A stretch of 64,000 nucleotides of DNA, from positions 1 to 64,000 of the forward strand of contig JAHLWZ010000797.1 in the NCBI GenBank assembly GCA_020536535.1, read 5' to 3'. The notes under the pieces were generated by a model. The model was not told the origin of the DNA. It searched no databases and saw nothing but the letters and a program-made list of their open reading frames with translations. Below are positions 58,047 through 64,000 of this stretch, piece by piece. The DNA comes from Pelomyxa schiedti. Lineage: Eukaryota; Evosea; Pelobiontida; Pelomyxidae. Made by a program: the position numbers and the translations under genes. Each line of letters starts with the position of its first letter. Positions within the stretch are counted from its first letter, which is position 1.

Positions 58047-59776
58047 ATGGAACAGAAGATGGACATGCCAAGGCCACAGCAACCCAAGCAGCCACAACAA
58101 CCAGCCGCATGTTGTTTCCCGACGAATGGTGCAACTGCAACGGTGCCGAGTGACGAGAACGCGGTTGCGACGCAGGCGACCGAGGGTAACGAGGCCAAGC
58201 CCGAGGTGAAGGCGGAGCCGGTGGATGGGGCGACGGCTGCGGCGACGGCTGCGGAAGCGGAGGTGCAGCAGCCGGCCAGGAAGCACAGGAGGAAGGACAC
58301 GGGCAACAGCAGCCCCGCGACCCGATCACGATCACGATCACGCTCACGCTCACGCTCGCAGTACCGGGGCAAGGGGAGGGCGCCGCCGTCTTTGTCGCCC
58401 CCGCGCCCTCGGTCTCGCTCCCCCTCCGCCAGCAGGCGCCGCGACCAGCACAGGGCCTCCTCGCGCCGCCGCTCGCGCTCCCCCGCCAGCCGCCACCAGC
58501 ACGGCCACCAGGGCCACCACGACCACGAGCAGCACAGCGGGCATGACAGGGACAGGGAGAGGGAGCGGGATAGGGACAGGGACAGGGAGAGGAGCAGGAG
58601 CAGGGCAAAGGAGAGGGAGAAGGAGGGTGGGGAGAAGAGGCACTGGGTGGTTGTGGAGGGCGACGGGGTGTGTCCTGCGAACAGGGCTAGCCTCAGGGCT
58701 ATGTTTTCTGATTCGGGTAAGGTCACCAAGATATACACAACGCCGGGCTCAAAACAGGCTTATGTGGTGAGGAGTATCGTTTTGGGGAGGGGAGCCTTCT
58801 TATATTCTATCTTCATTCAGGCGTTGCGAACCCCGGAACAGTGCCTTGAATGCGCTCGGTTATTCAACTGCCATGAATTCTGTGGGTTCCCCATTCATGT
58901 TACTTATTCTCCACAGAGGTCCAAGAAATTAAATGACAGGTCTGTACTCATCTATTGTGAATCTTCTTTTTATTTTACGTGCTTTCAGAAGTAACAGAAG
59001 TTGCTATGTTTGTAACGAAGTCGGTCACCTGCAATTTAATTGTCCTGATTTGTGCGTTTTTTCGCTTCCATCTAACCGCATTTCAACTTGCTGAACACAG
59101 AAGGAAAGCGAGTCAAGATAAACGGAGTTCGGGTTCGGATAATGACAACCTCTCTCCCCACAAGAAGCAGGGCAGTAAAACAAGAGAAGGGTCACCAAAC
59201 AAAACGGAATCTTTGGGAAACAATACGGCACCCGAGCGAGAAGAACCAAGCAACCAGAACCAAACTCTTAATCAGGGCCCTTGCTTCCTTGATAAACCTA
59301 GTGAGTGCTTAGGTATGCCGGCACCTGATGACAGAATGCCGATGCCGATACCTGACAGACAGGACCTAAATGCCCAAGCAATACCCACTACCGTGCACAA
59401 CAAGCAATACTTACGGGAATGTTTTCTTAAAGCCCTATATCAATACTGTTCTTCCACTACGTCTGCTGCCATTGGAATAGTGCCTACTGCACCTGAAATG
59501 AACCCAGCACTCTACAATACGCCCCTGACTGACAGGATGATACAGACACTAACACAGACACATACCAGACTTAATTTTGAAACGAACTCGAGTTACAACC
59601 TGAATAACAGAGGGCGATCCCCCCTTCCTGTTCCCAATACCATTCCCAATCTCAACTATATCTTCCAGCAGCCTAAACCACAATCACAACAACTTTTCCC
59701 AATACCCCAGGTCTTACCCACCGAACCCACAACCCCACGCGACGATGGCACCAGCCCCAGCCCATTTAGACACTAA
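58047..59776 (+). CDS. SR-like splicing factor: RS region, RRM and CCHC zinc knuckle
   Basis: ATG 58047. The GC-rich first exon has a Pro/Gln/Ala-rich head and an RS domain made of simple repeats (RSRSRSRSRS at 58325; RERERDRDRDRERSRSR at 58550). The RRM follows: HWVVVEGDGVCPANRASLRA, MFSDSGKVTKIYTTPGSKQA, then after an intron ALRTPEQCLECARLF and CGFPIHVTYSP. The next exon gives one zinc knuckle CYVCNEVGHLQFNC (C-x2-C-x4-H-x4-C). The remaining exon (59100-59776) is Ser/Asn/Pro-rich and disordered. The RS-RRM-CCHC mix resembles SRSF7/RSZ-type splicing factors, though the RS part is N-terminal here and the RRM is divergent. A pre-mRNA splicing role suits a genome so rich in short introns. Confidence 0.78.
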
Positions 59777-60133
59777 AATTTCTTATTCTTGGTGTTGTGT
59801 GAGGTAGGGGGTTTGTGTTGTTTGGTTGGATGGCTGCAATGAATCAGTGTTGGCGGGAACCCGGGAAAACGCCCCCTCTTCCCGGGAATTGCCGGGAAGC
59901 AAAAAAAAGTTGTTGTTCGGCTGGCTTGCTTTTGATCGCGCCGCTTGGTGCAGGAAACAAGACCAAGACCCCACGGGCAACCACGCGCAGCCGCCGCTGT
60001 GTCAATCACCCAACCACCAACAAGAAATGAAATAATGGGCGACGGGATCTGCTGCGACACCTTTCCCGTTGAACGGGAATTTCGGAGAAAGAAACTGTAA
60101 GTGGGTTTTCATTAACGTATTTTGGTGTGGTAA
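59777..60133. promoter_or_regulatory. Intergenic region with clustered (C)CGGGAA motifs
   Basis: Contains ggcgggaa, ccgggaaa, the palindrome ttcccgggaa and gccgggaa between 59852 and 59898, then acgggaatttc near 60074. The motifs resemble E2F/DP-type TTTSSCGC half-sites, some in inverted pairs. A 21-codon ORF (ATG 60035) lies between them and the carboxypeptidase start and may be a uORF. Confidence 0.35.
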
Positions 60134-62325
60134 TGGGCCTTAGTCTCAGAGTGATTGTGTTGGGGGCGGTTGTTCTCTCAACTATTGCACTTGGCGCACC
60201 TAGTGACCATCTCATCACTGTCTTGCCTGGAATTGTGGGTTTTGTTGTTTCGTGTTTCCACCGTCTGTTTGATGTTCTGACTTTGACAAGGAAAATGTAA
60301 CATTCTCACAATATGCTGGTTATGCACAAATTGACTCTGCAACAAATAAGAACCTGTTTTATTGGTCACTTTTTAACTCCTTTTGATTCTTCTAAGTTTC
60401 AGACTTGCTTACTATTGGAAAGGTTTGTTGAATCACAGAGGGACCCAGCTACTGACCCAGTGGTATTATGGATGAATGGAGGCCCCGGTGCATCATCTCT
60501 GCTGGGATTCTTCACTGAGCATGGTCCATTCTGGTAGAAGAAACAAACAGACAAATCAACTCTCACGTTGTTATCTGCATGAAGGCCAAATCCAGATGGT
60601 ACTACATTGCACGTGAACCCTTATGCCTGGAATAGAATTGCAAATATGATTTATCTGGGTATTAGCTCCCACCCCCTTTTTCTCTTGTCAAGATGATTCA
60701 GAGGCTCCTGCTGGAGTTGGTTTCAGTTTCAGTGATAATGAAGCAGATTATACTACTGGAGATGAGCAGACAGGTACACCTGTTTTTGCGTAAAAAAAGG
60801 AGGATAACTTTGTTCCGTACGTGTAGCTTTGGATAATTACAATTTCTTGGTTTCATGGTTCAAGCTTTATCCTGAGTTTCAACAAAATCCCTTTTATGTG
60901 TCTGGAGAATCTTATGGGTAATACTTGTGCAGTGTTAACTCCTAACCTTTGTGTGTAGAGGCCACTATGTACCTGAGCTTGCCAAAAAAATTATTGATTT
61001 GGATACAGCACATAGTATTAATATGAAGGGAATCCTCATTGGCAATCCGTATACCAATACTGACACAGCTATGTGGCCTGCGGATCCTAATGCCGATGCC
61101 TATCCTTACGTTAATTTCATGTTTGTATGAATCTGTCACCAGTGTTCTGATGCTTGAACCAGGTACACTCACGGACTTATTCCCACGAAGACCTATGGGG
61201 AGGCATCTGACGTATGTGGTTGGGGCAGTTATCTCACAGACTGCTCAGGCATCTACACTAGTCCTTCTTCTGAGTGTCTTGAAGCCCTCGATGTGAGTCC
61301 TTGGGGACTGATATCTCCAAAGTTTGACAACACACAGAAATGTCTTGTCTATATACCCTCAAATCTCGATCTCTATAACGTACTTGCTCCTGTGTGCTTG
61401 ACAGTGTCTGCTACTCGGAGGGTTCAATATGTCTCCTCCTGGAATTCGTTGATCAGAATGACATCGTACCTCCCCAATTGCATGTAGATATATTTACACC
61501 ATGTTCATATTCTCCGTACTTCTGCAGCGAATTTCAAGAGAAACAAAAAAGTCCAGTTGCCTCGGCGATCTACGATTACAATTACGACCCCTGTGTACTT
61601 ATAGGCTCAAACGCACCAATTTATTAATGGGTCCATCGATTCTAGATGGAGAATTATGTAACTGATTATCTTAATCTACCCGATGTTCAAACTGCAATTC
61701 ATGCAAGGCCAACACAATGGGGTGTAGTAAGTACTATAATACCTTACACACAGAGTCAAACTCAAACAATTCCAGTTCGAAAACAATTTGAACTATTCTA
61801 TGTCTGATCTCTATCTGAATGTCATTCCAGTAATTCAATATATTCTCGACAATTCTGACTGGACTATCTTTGTGTACTCAGGTGGTTCTTGTATTCTGAA
61901 TTTTTTACAATATCTTTATTTGGTTAATTGTTCACTCCCAGGCGCTCTTGATGGTTGCGTACCATTCATTGGTACACAAAGGTCAGCTTCCACATCGTAT
62001 TTATTCACACACTTTGACACATTTGAGATAGGTGGATTTCCTGCCTTGGCCGAGAGGTGATAAATGACTGGCGTGGATGGGACTTTGACTCCCAGGGTGC
62101 TGGAACAGTGATTGATTATGATAGAATCACCTTTTTGACAGTTAAAGCATCTGGGCACATGGTACGTAAAATCACCTCCATTTTATCTTTGTTATTACAC
62201 AAATAGGTTCCCTTGTACACACCCAAAGAAGGATTTGGTAAGCACACCCCAATTCCCTGCACTCCTTAATTCTAATAAACATATCAGCTATGTTCCAGTG
62301 CTGGATGGATAACCATGTGTGTTGA
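60134..62325 (+). CDS. Serine carboxypeptidase (peptidase family S10)
   Basis: ATG 60134 gives a signal peptide ([20 protein letters not shown]). Short exons follow: [40 protein letters not shown], then [15 protein letters not shown] (oxyanion-hole region); [33 protein letters not shown], whose Ser in GESYGG is the nucleophile; [23 protein letters not shown] joined to [13 protein letters not shown] (the Asp region; the usual GD.D is A.D, keeping the second Asp); and ASGHM joined to [10 protein letters not shown], supplying the catalytic His. The stop is at 62325. It is a lysosomal/secretory exopeptidase that removes C-terminal residues at acid pH. Confidence 0.9.
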
Positions 62326-62438
62326 GCTGCCTGAGAAGATAGAAGATAGTAGGTTCTTTCTCTGATTCCGTGTCGGTTCCGGCACGTACACAACGGCTGA
62401 ACATAAAAAATTCCTTGGCAATCACAAGAAACTGTAAA

Positions 62439-64000
62439 ATGTCGAGGTGTGTGCCGGTTGGTGATTGTGCCAAGCAGACCGAGGCCAGGAGGATCCTGTT
62501 TATCTCCAAGATCTTGTGGCAAACAGTGATACCCGAGGCGATTGCGGTGCGCCCGTCCGTCACCAAGGTCCCGCCGCTCACCGACGACGAGCTCTCGAAG
62601 CTCAAGGAGAGGTTCCCCGAGGCCAGCCGCGGAGGCGTCCCCCTCGGCCCAAACCCTCAGTGCGGGTGCTGGAGCGCCCACGCCGGCGGCTGCCTGCCCG
62701 ACATGTCGGTCGAAGACCCCCAGGCGTGGGCCCCCTACGTCGCCGCCGTCGCGTGCGTCGGCGACGCGTTCTTCACCCTGCGGCCGCTGGCTTCGCGGCA
62801 CCTGCTGGCCTGCATGGCCGCCCAGTACTTCCACGTAGAAGAGCAGGCCCTGGTCCTGTGCGCCAAGCACGGCGCCCTGGGCCTGGCCAGGACCCTGGTC
62901 GCCGAGTGGTACAAGACGTCGCCGCCTGTTTCTGTTCCCGAGTGTTCATCTCGGCTGAGTTCGGCGGTGGCCAGCTCTGCGCCGCCTCAGTGGCTGACGC
63001 CGCCGCCGCCGCCTTGGTTCTACAGTGGGGCTGCTACTCCGGGTTCTGTGAAGACTGTGGCTTGTGCTTTGCTGGAGGGAAGCTGTGGCTCCGGGAACAT
63101 GGACTTTGTGGAGTGGGTAATGTCACTGCACGGGAGCATGATCTCCCGCGGCGACATGAGAGTGGCGTTTATAAGTGCTGCTCTGCAGAACAAATCCACG
63201 GTGGTGCTGGATTGGATATGGGAACGAGTAACTCCTCCATTTGGGCTAGAAGAAGTTTGGATTGCCAAATCAGCTATAACTGAAGTTGTTCTTCAAAGGG
63301 CGGCAAATTCCTGCCACAATATTTCCGAGTGGTTGATGTCTCACTTCAAATTGCTCCCAAAGGATATTGGCGATAACCCCCGTTTTGCGTATTACCTATC
63401 AGAGTGCGCAAAATGCCCACAAAAGGCCCCAAGTCTGCTATGGTTCATTTCCTACTTCCATAACCAGTGCTCAGACTACGCTTTTCCACAAGCTTTGAAT
63501 GCTGCCTGTGTGGCAGGAAGCATGTGTTCAGTTGAACTCATATTTGCGTCTCTTTCCATTGAGGAGGTGAGCAAACTCAGTAAAGACACATGGGACCCAA
63601 TCTGTGCTATGTGGATATGCGAAAAGATAAGCCAACCCCGACCGCAAGGCATCTTTTCGCAGAGTTGTATCTTTGGGCACCTTGAACTTGCTCAGTCACT
63701 GGCAGTTGAACTTGGCGTAACCGCACTCGAAGTTAGAGCACAGAGACATCATCTTCTTTCTCAGGTCCTTGGGCGCAAGCATTTCAATGTTGCCCGTTGG
63801 CTGCTTGACAGATATGGAATTGCACGAGGAAAAGGCCCCCGTGTGTTGAGAATGGTGTGCCGGGCTGGTAATCTTGATTTCGCGCAGTGGCTAGTGGCCA
63901 GGTTTACCTTTCAGCAAGGGGCAGCTAAATGCAACAGAAATAGTGCTCTCAGCACCTGCTGTCGTGATGGTAACATCGATCTTGTGAAGTGGCTCGTTGG
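62439..64000 (+). CDS. Ankyrin-repeat protein, intronless so far (partial, runs off window)
   Basis: From ATG 62439 a frame stays open for 1562 nt to the window edge with no intron, unlike nearly all neighbours. The first 170 codons are GC-rich and encode a helical N-terminus (DDELSKLKERFPEASRGG; CGCWSAHAGGCLPD; RHLLACMAAQYFHVEEQAL). Degenerate ankyrin units follow: CGSGNMDFVEWVMS, IFGHLELAQSLAVELG, GRKHFNVARWLLDRYG, CRAGNLDFAQWLVARF and CRDGNIDLVKWLVG, each about 33-37 residues with the helix-turn-helix spacing of ANK repeats. Large families of such ANK proteins occur in amoebae, and the style fits Archamoebae; function is probably protein binding, otherwise unknown. It begins 113 bp after the carboxypeptidase stop. 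Confidence 0.75.
   Translation, partial: MSRCVPVGDCAKQTEARRILFISKILWQTVIPEAIAVRPSVTKVPPLTDDELSKLKERFPEASRGGVPLGPNPQCGCWSAHAGGCLPDMSVEDPQAWAPYVAAVACVGDAFFTLRPLASRHLLACMAAQYFHVEEQALVLCAKHGALGLARTLVAEWYKTSPPVSVPECSSRLSSAVASSAPPQWLTPPPPPWFYSGAATPGSVKTVACALLEGSCGSGNMDFVEWVMSLHGSMISRGDMRVAFISAALQNKSTVVLDWIWERVTPPFGLEEVWIAKSAITEVVLQRAANSCHNISEWLMSHFKLLPKDIGDNPRFAYYLSECAKCPQKAPSLLWFISYFHNQCSDYAFPQALNAACVAGSMCSVELIFASLSIEEVSKLSKDTWDPICAMWICEKISQPRPQGIFSQSCIFGHLELAQSLAVELGVTALEVRAQRHHLLSQVLGRKHFNVARWLLDRYGIARGKGPRVLRMVCRAGNLDFAQWLVARFTFQQGAAKCNRNSALSTCCRDGNIDLVKWLV

Overview
This is eukaryotic nuclear DNA. Genes are packed on both strands and are cut by many short GT-AG introns (mostly about 40-60 nt) that join in phase; TAA, TAG and TGA all act as stops. 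Gene content points to an amoeboid protist, most likely an Archamoebae/Pelomyxa-like amoebozoan. It includes a P2X receptor most like the Dictyostelium type, an autoinhibited formin, a BAR protein, a GH113-like secreted glycosidase, an A4GALT-like transferase and a long intronless ankyrin-repeat gene. The taxonomic placement is inference; no rRNA or tRNA was found to fix it.

Layout, 1-20 kb: a (CA)n tract and the 5' exon of a RING gene (-); a PEP-synthase/rifampicin-phosphotransferase-family enzyme (-, 7 exons closing to 961 aa); a P2X receptor (-, 15 exons, 552 aa); an SLC13 anion transporter (+) converging on tRNA pseudouridine synthase PUS1 (-); a Thr-rich membrane-anchored protein (-); an ambiguous small locus; a small unknown gene (-); then a giant predicted GPI-anchored surface protein (-) with beta-propeller-like repeats, EGF-like Cys motifs and about 22 Cys-rich repeats.

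20-38 kb: F-box/SPRY protein (-), small membrane ORFs, a Diaphanous-type formin (-), a DXD glycosyltransferase (-), a CABLES-like cyclin-fold protein (+), RMI1 (-), a CTD/NIF-family phosphatase (+) and endonuclease V (-).

38-53 kb: a Maelstrom-domain protein that keeps DEDDh-type nuclease motifs (+), a TORTIFOLIA1/SPIRAL2-like TOG protein (+), a GH113-like glycosidase (+), a NADAR-domain protein (+), a RING1-type Polycomb E3 with a RAWUL domain (+), and a BAR/proline-rich endocytic protein (-).

53-64 kb: a decayed non-LTR retroelement tail (-), a pseudokinase-coiled coil-TM protein (-) head to head with an XRCC4 homologue (+), an SR-like RRM/zinc-knuckle protein (+), a serine carboxypeptidase (+) and an ankyrin-repeat protein (+) running off the window.

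Themes: genome maintenance (RMI1, EndoV, XRCC4), chromatin and small-RNA-like silencing (RING1, Maelstrom), actin/membrane/microtubule control (formin, BAR, TORTIFOLIA) and surface/secretory proteins. Many genes open with a strikingly GC/CpG-rich first exon that gives way to AT-richer sequence; this is seen on both strands and always at the 5' end.
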